This document shows, one piece after another, positions 16,026 to 24,997 of a DNA stretch of 64,000 bases; the first letter of the stretch is position 1; every line of letters starts with the position of its first letter. Where the stretch lies: contig NZ_OCNE01000001.1 of assembly GCF_900230195.1 (NCBI RefSeq), positions 620,001 through 684,000 on the forward strand, written 5' to 3'. Position numbers and translations under genes: made by a program. The stretch comes from Streptomyces zhaozhouensis. Its GTDB lineage: Bacteria > Actinomycetota > Actinomycetes > Streptomycetales > Streptomycetaceae. The notes below the pieces were generated by a model. That model searched no databases. It was not told the origin of the DNA and saw nothing but the letters and a program-made list of their open reading frames with translations.

Positions 16026-17836
16026 GCGTCGGCTCCCACGGGGCGTCGGGGCGGTCGTTCACCGCCGGGGTGGTTCGGTGCGTCGGCTTCGGGCACGGGG
16101 GCCGGGCGTCGGGCGGCGCCGGGCCGGGCGCGCGGTCCCGCGGCGCGGTGCCGGCCGGTGGGCCGGCGGCGCGGCTCGCGGGTGGTCCAAGCCCAGACGG
16201 CCGGCGGGGCGAGCGCGACCGCGAGGGCGATCAACGCCCAACTGCGCATCGCCACATGGGTGTGGCCGAGGACCACGGAGACCAGCAGCGCGAAGGTCAG
16301 CAGCCCGGCCCAGCCCAGGTGCCAGCGGAAGGTGGCCGGCCGGTCCGGGCTGGCCTCGCCGCCCTTGGGGGTGACGACGAACCCGGAGGTGCGGCGGAGC
16401 ACCGCGTCCAGCAGCGAACGGGCGTAGACCGGCGCGGAGAGCGCGGACATCAGCATCCCCGCGGTGCCGGAGGAGCCCTCGGGTTCGTGGGGGGAGACGT
16501 TGTGCCGCCGGTTCCAGACGTAGAGGCCGACCTGGAGCGCGGCGACGTCGCTGTAGAGCATCAGCCACACCGAGGACGAGACCTGGGTGCCGGAGGCACC
16601 AAGCAGCAGGTAGAGCACGCAGCCCAGCACGCCCAGCGTCCAGGTGATCGCGGCCATCGGGTAGAAGGCCAGCATCAGCGAGTAGTTGAGCAGCGTCCCG
16701 GGCCGGTGGCGGCGCCCGCCGCGCCCGTACTGGCGGATCAGCGTCTCGTAGGTGCCGCGCGACCAGCGCAGCTGCTGGGTGAAGAAGTCCGTCCAGGAGG
16801 AGGGGCCCTCCCCCACGGCGAGCACGTCGGGCGTGTACACCGAGCGCCAGCGGTTGCCGGTCTCCGGGTTGACCGTGCGGTGCAGCTCGAAGCCGGTGGC
16901 CATGTCCTCGGTGACCGAGTCGCAGAGCCCGCCGACGGTGCGCAGCGCCGCGATCCGCACGGCGTTGTTGGTCCCGACGAACATGGGCGAGCGGTAGCGG
17001 TTGCCGGCGCGCTGAATCAGCGCGTGGAAGAGGAACTGCTGGCTCTCGGCGGACTTGGTGACCGGTCCCTCGTAGTTGCCGTACACCTGCGGGCCGACGA
17101 CGAAGGCCACGTCGGGGTCGCGGAAGTAGCCGAGCATCCGCTCCAGGAAGCCGGGCAGCGGCACGTGGTCGGTGTCGACGGAGGCGAAGTAGTCGTAGTC
17201 GTCGCCGTGCGCGTCCAGCCAGGCGTTGTAGTTGCCGTGCTTGGTCCTGGCGCGGTGCGGGCCGCTCGGCTGGTTCCAGCGGGCGACGCCCCTGCGGGTG
17301 AAGTGGTGCACCCCCAACTCGGCGCACATCTCCCTGACCTGCGGGTCGTCGCCCTCGTCCAGCAGCCAGACGTCCAGTGGTCCGGTGTGCCGCAGCCGGA
17401 CGGCGCCCTCCAGGGTGCCCCGCACCATGGTGAGGGGCTCCTTGCCCGGCACGAAGGTGGTGAGGAACGCGACCCGCGTCCCCGTCTCGGGCGCCACCGG
17501 CACCGGGTCCCTGGCGACCATGGTGGCGTGGGCCACGGAGACCACGTTGACCAGCCGGAACAGCTCGATCAGCGCGATGCAGCCGAGCATCACCGCGTCG
17601 GCGGCGACCAACCAGACCGGGGAGTCGCTGCGTTCGGTCCAGTGACTCGGCCACACCAGCCACACCAGCAGCACCAGCGAGAGCGTCGGCGCCAGGGCCA
17701 TCAGCAGGGTGGCGCGGGTGCGGTGCGGCTCCCGGGCGAGCAGGCTCCGGTACCGCACCCGGTAGCCGGGGCCCGGCTCGGTGAGCGGGCCGGCGAGGCG
17801 GCTGTAGACCTCGTAGTCATACCGCTGGGACCGCAC
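16022..17836 (-). CDS. cslA: CslA cellulose synthase-like glycosyltransferase (GT2)
   Basis: 604 residues from GTG 17836, which has an AAAAGGAG ribosome site about 7 nt upstream; an extension to 17875 is open but lacks one. Membrane segments at about 43-63 and 75-95 precede a GT2 domain with the full D, DxD, TED, QxxRW set: LLDEGDD (Asp160), DTD 221-223, TED 309-311 and QQLRW 354-358. Several C-terminal membrane helices form the export channel, followed by a basic Pro/Arg-rich tail. In Streptomyces CslA works at growing tips and interacts with DivIVA, producing a beta-glucan processed by GlxA. It is translationally coupled to glxA, and the apical proteins Scy/FilP are encoded 8 kb away. Confidence 0.92.
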   Translation of the reverse strand: MRSQRYDYEVYSRLAGPLTEPGPGYRVRYRSLLAREPHRTRATLLMALAPTLSLVLLVWLVWPSHWTERSDSPVWLVAADAVMLGCIALIELFRLVNVVSVAHATMVARDPVPVAPETGTRVAFLTTFVPGKEPLTMVRGTLEGAVRLRHTGPLDVWLLDEGDDPQVREMCAELGVHHFTRRGVARWNQPSGPHRARTKHGNYNAWLDAHGDDYDYFASVDTDHVPLPGFLERMLGYFRDPDVAFVVGPQVYGNYEGPVTKSAESQQFLFHALIQRAGNRYRSPMFVGTNNAVRIAALRTVGGLCDSVTEDMATGFELHRTVNPETGNRWRSVYTPDVLAVGEGPSSWTDFFTQQLRWSRGTYETLIRQYGRGGRRHRPGTLLNYSLMLAFYPMAAITWTLGVLGCVLYLLLGASGTQVSSSVWLMLYSDVAALQVGLYVWNRRHNVSPHEPEGSSGTAGMLMSALSAPVYARSLLDAVLRRTSGFVVTPKGGEASPDRPATFRWHLGWAGLLTFALLVSVVLGHTHVAMRSWALIALAVALAPPAVWAWTTREPRRRPTGRHRAAGPRARPGAARRPAPVPEADAPNHPGGERPPRRPVGADA

Positions 17837-17956
17837 GGAACACTCCTTTTCGGGACAGAAACCACAACCCGACACATCAAAGACACGTCAGAAAGTGATC
17901 TCTGTCGAACCGAAGCGGTCCGTGCGAGCTACCCCAGGGGTGTCAGCGCCCTCGTC

Positions 17957-18301
17957 TCAGGCGTTGACCACACCCTCCTTGCGGGCGCGGGCGGCGATCA
18001 CCGCGTCGTCCTGGGAACGGCGCAGCCGGCGCTCGGCGAAGAAGCCGCCGACCGGGATGACCGCCATCAGGAAGAACCAGGCGGCGGTGGCGGGCGACCA
18101 CTTCGCGCGGTTCCACGCGTCGGCCCACAGCAGCACGTAGGCGACGAAGAGCACCCCGTGCACCGCGCCCATGACGGGCACGGCGTTGAAGTCGGTGGTC
18201 CGCTTCAGCACCGAGCAGACCAGCAACAGCAGAAAGGAGACCGCCTCGGGGGCCGACACCAGACGGAGCCGGTGCAGGGCTTTCAGCGTCTTCATGTCCA
18301 T
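17957..18301 (-). CDS. DUF3817 family membrane protein (second copy)
   Basis: 114 residues, three predicted membrane helices (about 15-33, 42-62, 70-88) and a basic C-terminus (AERRLRRSQ). It shares the VHGVLF/YVLLWADAWNRAKW pattern and length with the protein at 11248-11598. ATG 18301 and ATG 18295 are both possible; no clear ribosome site. It is divergent from the MarR gene at 18424 and lies 120 bp upstream of cslA on the same strand. The family has no known function. Confidence 0.8.
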   Translation of the reverse strand: MDMKTLKALHRLRLVSAPEAVSFLLLLVCSVLKRTTDFNAVPVMGAVHGVLFVAYVLLWADAWNRAKWSPATAAWFFLMAVIPVGGFFAERRLRRSQDDAVIAARARKEGVVNA

Positions 18302-18410
18302 GGGGAAGCGCGACCTCTCGAATGCCGGGTGAAGATCTCATGTGAACCGGTGCACAAGCCATTGTCGCAGTCCCCCGGACGACCAGGAGTCGGGGGTCGC
18401 CGGCGTTGGC

Positions 18411-18416
18411 TATCGT
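18411..18416 (+). promoter_or_regulatory. -10 element giving a leaderless MarR transcript
   Basis: TATCGT ends 7 nt before the ATG at 18424, and there is no Shine-Dalgarno sequence, so transcription probably begins at or next to the A of the start codon. The -35 is weak. Confidence 0.45.
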
Positions 18417-18423
18417 TCGAGTC

Positions 18424-18900
18424 ATGGACACCGACATCGGCACCCGCTGGCTCAGCGACGCGGAACAGCGTGCGTGGCGGACCCATCTGGACGTCAGCAG
18501 GCTGTTGACCCACCAGCTGGAGCGCGATCTCCAGCCGTTCGGGCTGACCATGAACGACTACGAGATCCTGGTCCACCTCTCCGAGTCGGAGGACCAGCGG
18601 ATGCGGATGAGCGACCTGGCCGCGGCCACGCTCCAGTCGAAGAGCCGGCTGTCACACCAGATCACCCGCATGGAGAAGGCGGAGCTGGTGCGGCGCGAGC
18701 ACTGCGACTCGGACAAGCGCGGGCTGTTCGCCGTCCTCACCGAGCAGGGCTGGACCGTGATGCGGCGGGTGGCGCCGCACCACGTGGAGTCGGTGCGCCA
18801 GCACTTCATCGACCTGCTCTCGCCGGAGGAGCTGGCCGCGCTGCACCAGGCCCTCGCCCCGGTCGCCGAGCACCTCCACCGGCGGCGTGGCAGACCCTAA
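18424..18900 (+). CDS. MarR family transcriptional regulator
   Basis: 158 residues with a clear MarR winged helix: QPFGLTMNDYEILVHLSE, then RMSDLAAATLQSKSRLSHQITRMEKAELVRRE (helix-turn-helix) and DSDKRGLFAVLTEQG (wing). The ATG is chosen for the -10 element 7 nt upstream (leaderless). Its TAA stop is interlocked with the TAG stop of the convergent sensor kinase. It pairs divergently with a DUF3817 gene, echoing the MarR/DUF3817 pair at 11.2-12.1 kb. Effector and targets are not evident. Confidence 0.88.
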   Translation: MDTDIGTRWLSDAEQRAWRTHLDVSRLLTHQLERDLQPFGLTMNDYEILVHLSESEDQRMRMSDLAAATLQSKSRLSHQITRMEKAELVRREHCDSDKRGLFAVLTEQGWTVMRRVAPHHVESVRQHFIDLLSPEELAALHQALAPVAEHLHRRRGRP

Positions 18901-20411
18901 CCCGCCGCCGGCTCCTCCTCGGACCCACGCCCGGCCAGCGGCAGGCGCAGCGTGAACAGCGCGCCGCCTTCGGGCGCGGTGCCCACGCCCAGCTCCCCCG
19001 AGTGGCGCCGCGCGACGTCCCTGGCGATCGCCAGCCCGAGCCCGGCGCCGCCCTCGTCCCGGCTGCGGGCGTCGTCGAGGCGCACGAAGCGCTCGAAGAT
19101 CCGCTCCCGGTCGGCCTCGGGCACGCCGGCCCCGTCGTCGCCGACCTCGAGCAGCGCCTCGTCGCCGACGGCCCGCAGCGAGACCCGCACCCGACCGGCC
19201 GCGTGCCGTTGCGCGTTGTCCAGCAGGTTGCCCAGCACCCTGGCCAACTGCCCGCGCGAGCCGCGCACCGTGAGGTCGGCCAGCTCCGCGAGGTGCACCG
19301 GGTGGCGGTCGCCGACCCGCTCCTCCAGCACCTCGTCGACCAGCCGCCCCAGCTCGACCGTGGCGCTCAGCGGGCGTTCCCCGGCGTCGAGTCTGGCCAG
19401 CAGCAGCAGGTCGGCCGCGAGCCCCTGGAGCCTGACGGTGTCCTGCACCGCGCCCGGCAGGTCGAGCAGCTCGGGATGGGCCTCGCCCACCTCCAGCTGG
19501 GTGCGGAGCGAGGCGATCGGGCTGCGCAGCTCGTGCGAGGCGTCGGCGACGAAGCGGCGCTGCCGCTCCACCGAGGACTCCAGCGCGGCCAGCGTCTCGT
19601 TGGTCGTCCTGGCCAGCCGGCCGATCTCGTCCCTGGCCTCCGGCTCGGGGACCCGCCGGCTCAGGTCCTCGGAGCGGGTGATGTCGGCCATCCCCCGCCG
19701 GATGCCCTCCACCGGGCGCAGCGCCCTGCGGGTCACCAGCCAGGTCACTCCGGCCACCACGGCCAGCAGGGCGGGGACGCCGGCCAGCATCGAGCTGCGC
19801 ACGCTGTCGATCGCGGCCCGTTCGACGTCCAGCGGGGCGCCCGCGTAGACGACCAGGTCCTCGTCCCAGGGGGTGGTCACCTCGACGACGGCGAACAGGT
19901 ACTCCCCGTCCTCACCGTCGACGACGGCGCTGCCGGTGACCGAGCCGATCTCCTCGTCCAGCTCGCCGGGGCCGGGGAAGGAGTCCTCGTCGCCGTCGGC
20001 CCCGGGGCGCTCCTCGTCGTCGTCATCGTCGTCATCGTCGTCCTCGTCGGCGCGCTCCCGGCCCTCCCCCCGCTCGGCCTGGTCGGCCTGGCCGTCGCGG
20101 GCCGGCGGGTCGGGGGTGACGCTGTCGCTGCCGGTGCCGGTGATCCGTTCCAGGCCGTCGCTGACCTGGTAGACCCGCCCGTCGCGGTCCACCACCTGCA
20201 CCGGCCGCGCGTGGTCGAGGTCCAGGTCGTCCAGCGCGCGCCCGGTCGCCAGCTGGGCCGCGACGTCGCGGCCGGTGACCTCGGCCTGGAGACCGACCTG
20301 TTCCTGGAGGTTGTCGCGCAGCAGCCACACCAGCAGCAGCCCGGCGGCGACCAGCGCGACCGCCACCACCAGCGTCGCGCCCACCGTGGCCCGCGCCCGG
20401 ACGCTACCCAC
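18897..20411 (-). CDS. sensor histidine kinase (OmpR-partner class)
   Basis: 504 residues from GTG 20411, which overlaps the response regulator stop by 8 bp. Membrane segments at about 9-31 and 207-227 enclose an extracytoplasmic domain with a run of nine aspartates (about 124-132) in an acidic loop. HAMP follows (about 228-282), then the phospho-acceptor ADASHELRSP (His293), an N box (NLLDNAQRHA) and G boxes (DDGAGVP, GAGLGLAIA). The acidic sensor loop suggests it binds cations or cationic peptides at the cell surface (inference). Its stop is interlocked with that of the convergent MarR gene. Partner of the regulator at 20404-21087. Confidence 0.92.
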   Translation of the reverse strand: MGSVRARATVGATLVVAVALVAAGLLLVWLLRDNLQEQVGLQAEVTGRDVAAQLATGRALDDLDLDHARPVQVVDRDGRVYQVSDGLERITGTGSDSVTPDPPARDGQADQAERGEGRERADEDDDDDDDDDEERPGADGDEDSFPGPGELDEEIGSVTGSAVVDGEDGEYLFAVVEVTTPWDEDLVVYAGAPLDVERAAIDSVRSSMLAGVPALLAVVAGVTWLVTRRALRPVEGIRRGMADITRSEDLSRRVPEPEARDEIGRLARTTNETLAALESSVERQRRFVADASHELRSPIASLRTQLEVGEAHPELLDLPGAVQDTVRLQGLAADLLLLARLDAGERPLSATVELGRLVDEVLEERVGDRHPVHLAELADLTVRGSRGQLARVLGNLLDNAQRHAAGRVRVSLRAVGDEALLEVGDDGAGVPEADRERIFERFVRLDDARSRDEGGAGLGLAIARDVARRHSGELGVGTAPEGGALFTLRLPLAGRGSEEEPAAG

Positions 20412-21087
20412 GCCGATCGCCGCCCTCGTTCCCGGCCACCAGCCGGTAGCCGGCACCGCGCACGGTGACGATCAGCCCGGGGCCGAGCTTGCGGCGCAGC
20501 GCGCTGACGTAGACCTCCACGATGTTGGGGTCGCCCTGGTAGGCGAAGTCCCAGCCGTGTTCCAGGATCTCCGCCTTGGAGACCACCTCGCCCGCCCGCC
20601 CGGCCAGCCGCTCCAGCACGGTGAACTCCTTGGCGGTGAGGCCGATCTCACGCCCGCCCCTGGTCACCCGGCGCGTGGAGCGGTCCACCACCAGGTCGCC
20701 GACCCGCAGCTCCGGTGCCGCGCCCCGGCCGCGCCGGCGGAGCAGGGCGCGGACCCTGGCGACCAGCACCACGTAGGAGAACGGCTTGGTGAGGTAGTCG
20801 TCGGCGCCGGTGTCGAGCCCCTCCGCCTCGTCGTACTCGCCGTCCTTGGCCGTCAGCATCAGGATCGGCGTCTCGTCGCCCGCGGCGCGGAGCGCGGCGC
20901 AGACGCGGTAGCCGTTCATGCCGGGCAGCATGATGTCCAGCACGATCAGGTCATAGCCGCCCTCGGTCGCCCGATGCAGCCCGTCGGTGCCGGTGTGCAC
21001 CACGTCGACCGCGAAGCCCTCGGCTCGCAGTCCCTGGGCCAGCGAGATCGCCAGCCGCTTCTCGTCCTCCACAATCAGCACGCGCAC
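20404..21087 (-). CDS. OmpR/PhoB family response regulator
   Basis: 227 residues. The receiver domain has the acidic pair in VEDEK, phosphorylated Asp51 (LIVLDIMLPG), and Lys in LTKPFS. A winged-helix effector domain follows from about 128 (LTAKEFTVLERLA, VEVYVSALRRKL, VRGAGYRL). GTG 21087 starts MRVLIVEDE; no strong ribosome site. It is the first gene of the two-component operon and diverges from the PepSY gene, with TTCAGC direct repeats between them, so it probably regulates both directions. Confidence 0.93.
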   Translation of the reverse strand: MRVLIVEDEKRLAISLAQGLRAEGFAVDVVHTGTDGLHRATEGGYDLIVLDIMLPGMNGYRVCAALRAAGDETPILMLTAKDGEYDEAEGLDTGADDYLTKPFSYVVLVARVRALLRRRGRGAAPELRVGDLVVDRSTRRVTRGGREIGLTAKEFTVLERLAGRAGEVVSKAEILEHGWDFAYQGDPNIVEVYVSALRRKLGPGLIVTVRGAGYRLVAGNEGGDRRG

Positions 21088-21122
21088 GGGGACCAGCTTC
21101 GCAAACGGATGCTGAAGACTTC

Positions 21123-21149
21123 TTCAGCCGCCTTCAGCTCAGCTTCAGC
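21123..21149. promoter_or_regulatory. TTCAGC direct repeats, likely OmpR-type regulator site
   Basis: TTCAGC occurs at 21123-21128, 21133-21138 and 21144-21149, spaced by 10 and 11 bp (one helical turn). Head-to-tail repeats at this spacing are how OmpR/PhoB dimers bind. They lie 36 bp upstream of the regulator start and about 90 bp upstream of the PepSY start. Confidence 0.6.
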
Positions 21150-21236
21150 AACGTTCGGCGACTGTGGGGTCACGTCGAACGGCGAGGGGCCGGACGGCGG
21201 GCTGAGAAGCCGGGATTCGAGTGGGAGGACCCCAAC

Positions 21237-22058
21237 ATGAAGCGCAACATGATCGTCGCGGTCGCCGCAGCCGGAGCCGTCGTCGCCGGAGGCACCCTCG
21301 CGGGGATCGCGATGGGCGCGGGCGGCGAGGAGCGCACGGACCAGGCGGCGCTGAGCAGCAACCTGTCGATCCAGGAGGGCGGCTCCGCCGACCAGGACGA
21401 CGACGCGACGGACGCCTCGGACGCGGCGGACGCGGCCGGTGACTCCGCGGCGCTGCGCGCGGTGGCCACGGCGCTGGCGGCGGCGCCGGGCGTCGTCACG
21501 GAGATCGAGCTGGACCGCGACGACGACGGGCCGCGCGGCTGGGAGATCGAGATCTACGACGAGTCGGAGACCTGGCACCGCGTGGTGGTCAGCGAGGACG
21601 GCGGCGAGGTGCTCGACGAGCGCAGCGGCCGGTCGGGCGACGACGACGATGACGACGACTGGGACGACGACGGGGACGACGACCTGGCCGCCGCCCGCAG
21701 TCTGCTGGCCGCCGAGGCCAGCACGGACGCGGCGACGGCGATCGCCACCGCCGAGTCCCACACCGGCGCCACCCTCCGCGAGGCCGACGTCGACGACGGC
21801 CGCTGGGAGCTGGAGCTGCGGGGCGAGGACGGCACCGAGTACGAGCTGGCCATCAGCCTCCAGAACGGCGACATCGTGGAGGAGGAGCGGGACCGGGACG
21901 ACGACGATGACCGGGACGACCGCGACGACGACCGCGACGACAGGGACGACCGGGACGACCGGAACGACGACAGGGACGACCAGGACGACGACCGCGACGA
22001 CCGCGACGACCGCGACGACGACAGGGACGACCGCGACGACGACCGGCACGACGACTGA
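21237..22058 (+). CDS. secreted PepSY-domain protein with Asp/Arg repeat tail
   Basis: 273 residues. A signal peptide or anchor covers about residues 1-28 (MKRNMIVAVAAAGAVVAGG). Two PepSY-like alpha/beta modules follow: about 70-125 (VVTEIELDRDDDGPRGWEIEIYD, VVVSEDGGEV) and about 148-215 (AIATAESHTGATLREADVD, ELELRGEDGTEYELAISLQNGDIVE). The last 55 or so residues are almost purely Asp and Arg in DDR units. The ATG has GGGAGGA about 7 nt upstream. It is divergent from the two-component operon, so it is the likely regulated output. Such proteins usually inhibit proteases or bind ligands at the surface; metal binding by the tail is my inference. Confidence 0.88.
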   Translation: MKRNMIVAVAAAGAVVAGGTLAGIAMGAGGEERTDQAALSSNLSIQEGGSADQDDDATDASDAADAAGDSAALRAVATALAAAPGVVTEIELDRDDDGPRGWEIEIYDESETWHRVVVSEDGGEVLDERSGRSGDDDDDDDWDDDGDDDLAAARSLLAAEASTDAATAIATAESHTGATLREADVDDGRWELELRGEDGTEYELAISLQNGDIVEEERDRDDDDDRDDRDDDRDDRDDRDDRNDDRDDQDDDRDDRDDRDDDRDDRDDDRHDD

Positions 22059-22079
22059 CGCGGGTCGCCCCCGGCGGGG

Positions 22080-23063
22080 CTACGTCTCGGAGACCCCCTC
22101 CACCAGCAGATCCGCCGCCGCGTACGGGTCGAGCTCCCCGTCACGCACCCGGGTGGCCAGCGCCCCCAGGCGCTGGTCGCCCCGGAGCGCGTCCATCCGG
22201 GCGCGCAGCGCCGTCAGCGCGATGCTCTCGACCTCGTTGGCCGCCCGCCGCTCCCGGCGGGCGGCCAACGCGTCGTGTTCCACCAGCCAGCCGTGGTGCT
22301 TCTCCAGCGCCTCGACCAGCTCGTCCACGCCCTCGCCGCGCGCCGCGACCGTGCGGACGACCGAGGGGCGCCACTCCCCCGGCGCGCGCGGCGGGCCGAG
22401 GCCGAGCATGTGCTGAAGCTCCCGGACGGTGGTGCCCGCGCCGTCGCGGTCGGCCTTGTTGACCACGAAGAGGTCGCCGACCTCCAGGATGCCGGCCTTC
22501 GCCGCCTGCACCCCGTCGCCCATCCCCGGCGCCAGCAGCACCACCGTGCTGTCGGCCTGCGCGGCGATGTCCACCTCGGACTGGCCGACGCCGACGGTCT
22601 CGACGAGCACCAGGTCGCAGCCGGCCGCGTCCAGCACCCGCACCGCCTGGGGCACCGCCCAGGAGAGCCCGCCGAGGTGGCCCCTGGTCGCCATCGAACG
22701 GACGTAGACGCCCGGGTCCAGCGCGTGCTCGCTCATCCGCACCCGGTCGCCCAGCAGCGCGCCGCCGGAGAAGGGCGACGAGGGGTCGACGGCCAGCACC
22801 CCGACCCGCTTGCCCGCCCGCCGGTAGGCGGTGACCAGCGCCGAGGTGGTGGTGGACTTGCCGACGCCGGGCGAGCCGGTCAGCCCGACCACCCGCGCGT
22901 GGCCGGTGAGCGGCGCCAACGCGGCCATCACCGCGCGCAGTCGGGGTGACTCGTTCTCGACCAGCGAGATCAGCCGCGCGACGGCGCGCGGCTCCCCCCG
23001 CCGGGCGCGCGCCACCAGCTCGCCGACGTCGGCGCCGGCGGCCCGCCCGCGGTCCTCAGTCAC
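22080..23063 (-). CDS. meaB: MeaB/ArgK family GTPase chaperone of B12-dependent mutases
   Basis: 327 residues. The G domain has Walker [10 protein letters not shown] (about 63-71), switch and Walker B elements [17 protein letters not shown] and [13 protein letters not shown], and the NKAD guanine-specificity motif. C-terminal helices allow dimerisation. MeaB proteins protect AdoCbl mutases from inactivation and gate cofactor loading; the likely clients here are IcmA or methylmalonyl-CoA mutase. GTG 23063 overlaps the thiolase stop by 8 bp. The two genes form an operon facing away from the epimerase gene. Confidence 0.92.
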   Translation of the reverse strand: MTEDRGRAAGADVGELVARARRGEPRAVARLISLVENESPRLRAVMAALAPLTGHARVVGLTGSPGVGKSTTTSALVTAYRRAGKRVGVLAVDPSSPFSGGALLGDRVRMSEHALDPGVYVRSMATRGHLGGLSWAVPQAVRVLDAAGCDLVLVETVGVGQSEVDIAAQADSTVVLLAPGMGDGVQAAKAGILEVGDLFVVNKADRDGAGTTVRELQHMLGLGPPRAPGEWRPSVVRTVAARGEGVDELVEALEKHHGWLVEHDALAARRERRAANEVESIALTALRARMDALRGDQRLGALATRVRDGELDPYAAADLLVEGVSET

Positions 23064-24267
23064 GCGGCGCGCTCAGCAGCAGCGCGTCGCCCTGGCCACC
23101 GCCGCCGCACAGGGCGGCCGCGCCGGTGCCGCCGCCCCGCCTGCGCAGCTCGTACGCCAGATGGAGCGCGAGCCGGGCGCCGGACATGCCGATGGGGTGC
23201 CCCAGGGCGATCGCGCCACCGTTGACATTCACACGTTCGGAGGAGATTCCCAGGTCGCGCATTGACTGGACGACCACGGCGGCGAACGCCTCGTTGATCT
23301 CCACCACGTCGAGGTCGTCGACCGTCAACTCCGCCCGGTCCAGCGCGTGTTCGATGGCGCGGGCCGGCTGGGAGTGCAAAGAGTTGTCCGGGCCCGCGAC
23401 GTTGCCGTGCGGGCCGATCTCGGCCAGCCAGCTCAGGCCGAGCGCCTCGGCCCGCGAGCGCTCCATGACCACCAGGGCCGCGGCACCGTCGGAGATCTGC
23501 GAGGCGGAGCCGGCCGTGATGGTGCCCTGGCCGTCAGCGCCGGGGAACGCGGGCCGCAGCCGGGCCAGGGACTCCACGGTGGTATCCGGCCTGATGCCCT
23601 CGTCCTCCTCGACCAGCAGCGGCTCGCCCCGCCGCTGGGGAACGCTCACCGGCACGATCTCCTCGGCCAGCAGCCCGTTCTTCCGCGCGGCCTCGGCGCG
23701 CTGGTGGGAGAGCGCGGCGACCGCGTCCTGCTCCTCCCTGGTGATGCCGAGCCGCCCGTTGAAGGTCTCCGTCGACTCGCCCATCGCGGCCCCGTCGAAC
23801 GGGTCGGTGAGCCCGTCGTGCGCCATCGCGTCCAGCACCTGCATCGCGCCGTACTTCACGCCGCGCCGGCCGGCCGGCAGCAGATGCGGGGCGTTGCTCA
23901 TCGACTCCTGGCCGCCGGCCACCACCACGTCGAACTCGCCGGCCCTGATCAGCTGGTCGGCCAGGGCCACCGCGTCCAGCCCGGAGAGGCAGACCTTGTT
24001 GACCGTGAGGGCGGGCACCGTCATCGGGATGCCCGCGCCGACCGCCGCCTGGCGGGCCGGGATCTGGCCGGCGCCCGCGGTGAGCACCTGTCCCATGACC
24101 ACGTAGTCGACCTGCTCGGCCGCCACCCCGCCCCGCTCCAGGGCCGCCCGGATGGCGAACGAGCCCAGCCGGGCCCCCGAGAACCCGGACATCGAGCCGA
24201 GCAGCCGCCCCATCGGGGTGCGGGCGCCCGAGACGATCACCGAACGACGCTGTGGGGAAGTCGTCAT
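23056..24267 (-). CDS. acetyl-CoA C-acetyltransferase (thiolase)
   Basis: 403 residues. Thiolase fold with the nucleophilic cysteine in NKVCLSG (about residue 93), the catalytic His in [17 protein letters not shown], the NEAFAA loop and the second Cys in ALCGGGGQG. It condenses two acetyl-CoA to acetoacetyl-CoA or cleaves it, feeding beta-oxidation or butyryl-CoA synthesis together with the hydroxybutyryl-CoA dehydrogenase at 44.5 kb. Two adjacent ATGs exist; 24267 has better spacing to AGGAG (6 nt) than 24270 (3 nt). Coupled to meaB downstream. Confidence 0.92.
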   Translation of the reverse strand: MTTSPQRRSVIVSGARTPMGRLLGSMSGFSGARLGSFAIRAALERGGVAAEQVDYVVMGQVLTAGAGQIPARQAAVGAGIPMTVPALTVNKVCLSGLDAVALADQLIRAGEFDVVVAGGQESMSNAPHLLPAGRRGVKYGAMQVLDAMAHDGLTDPFDGAAMGESTETFNGRLGITREEQDAVAALSHQRAEAARKNGLLAEEIVPVSVPQRRGEPLLVEEDEGIRPDTTVESLARLRPAFPGADGQGTITAGSASQISDGAAALVVMERSRAEALGLSWLAEIGPHGNVAGPDNSLHSQPARAIEHALDRAELTVDDLDVVEINEAFAAVVVQSMRDLGISSERVNVNGGAIALGHPIGMSGARLALHLAYELRRRGGGTGAAALCGGGGQGDALLLSAPRD

Positions 24268-24427
24268 CATGCACTCCTCGCGCTGGGACGGGACACGGCA
24301 CCGGGGCCGCCCCGAGGTAAACGATGGTTCACTTCAATCTACCGAGGGCGCCCCACCGGGTCACCCGCGCCCGCCTGTGACCGTGGGCACGTTGCGCGAT
24401 CGGTGCCAAACCCTGTGCACTGGGAGC

Positions 24428-24880
24428 ATGTTGACGCGCATCGACCACATCGGGATCGCCTGCTTCGACCTCGAGGCGACCGTCGAGTTCTACCGGACCA
24501 CCTACGGCTTCGAGGTGCACCACTCCGAGGTCAACGAGGAGCAGGGCGTACGCGAGGCCATGCTCAGGGTCAACGGCACCGACGACGGGGGCGCCACCTG
24601 GCTCCAGCTGCTGGAGCCGGTCCGGGACGACTCGCCCGTCGCCAAGTGGCTCGCCAAGAACGGCGAGGGCGTGCACCACATCGCCTTCGGCACGGCCGAC
24701 GTCGACGGCGAAGCGGAAGCGATCAGGGACAAGGGCGTGCGGGTCCTCTACGACCAGCCGAGGCGCGGCTCGATGGGTTCGCGGATCACCTTTCTCCACC
24801 CCAAGGACTGTCACGGCGTGCTCACCGAACTGGTCACCTCGGCGCCGACCGAGACCTCAGCGGAACCTGAGGCCCACTGA
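24428..24880 (+). CDS. mce: methylmalonyl-CoA epimerase
   Basis: 150 residues, a vicinal-oxygen-chelate (glyoxalase-like) fold of normal length. Metal ligands can be placed at His7 (RIDHIGIA), His84 (GVHHIAF) and Glu134 (LTELV). It interconverts (2R)- and (2S)-methylmalonyl-CoA between propionyl-CoA carboxylase and the B12 mutase, and supplies extender units in polyketide makers. ATG follows TGGGAG closely. It is divergent from the thiolase-meaB operon; its 3' end overlaps the scy promoter. Confidence 0.93.
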   Translation: MLTRIDHIGIACFDLEATVEFYRTTYGFEVHHSEVNEEQGVREAMLRVNGTDDGGATWLQLLEPVRDDSPVAKWLAKNGEGVHHIAFGTADVDGEAEAIRDKGVRVLYDQPRRGSMGSRITFLHPKDCHGVLTELVTSAPTETSAEPEAH

Positions 24881-24905
24881 CGCAAGGCTCCCAGGCCGGT
24901 AGAGT
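24877..24905 (+). promoter_or_regulatory. probable vegetative promoter of scy
   Basis: CTGACG (24877-24882), a 17-bp spacer and TAGAGT (24900-24905) make a good HrdB-type promoter. The -35 overlaps the epimerase stop codon. Start of transcription would be near 24912, leaving a leader of about 85 nt before scy. Confidence 0.65.
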
Positions 24906-24997
24906 GGCCCAGCCGGGGCTTTGGGGCACTTCTCGTCCCGTGTTCGCCGACGACCGGATCAGCTTTACCACGACCAGGGGACGGATGGGGCCGCACG

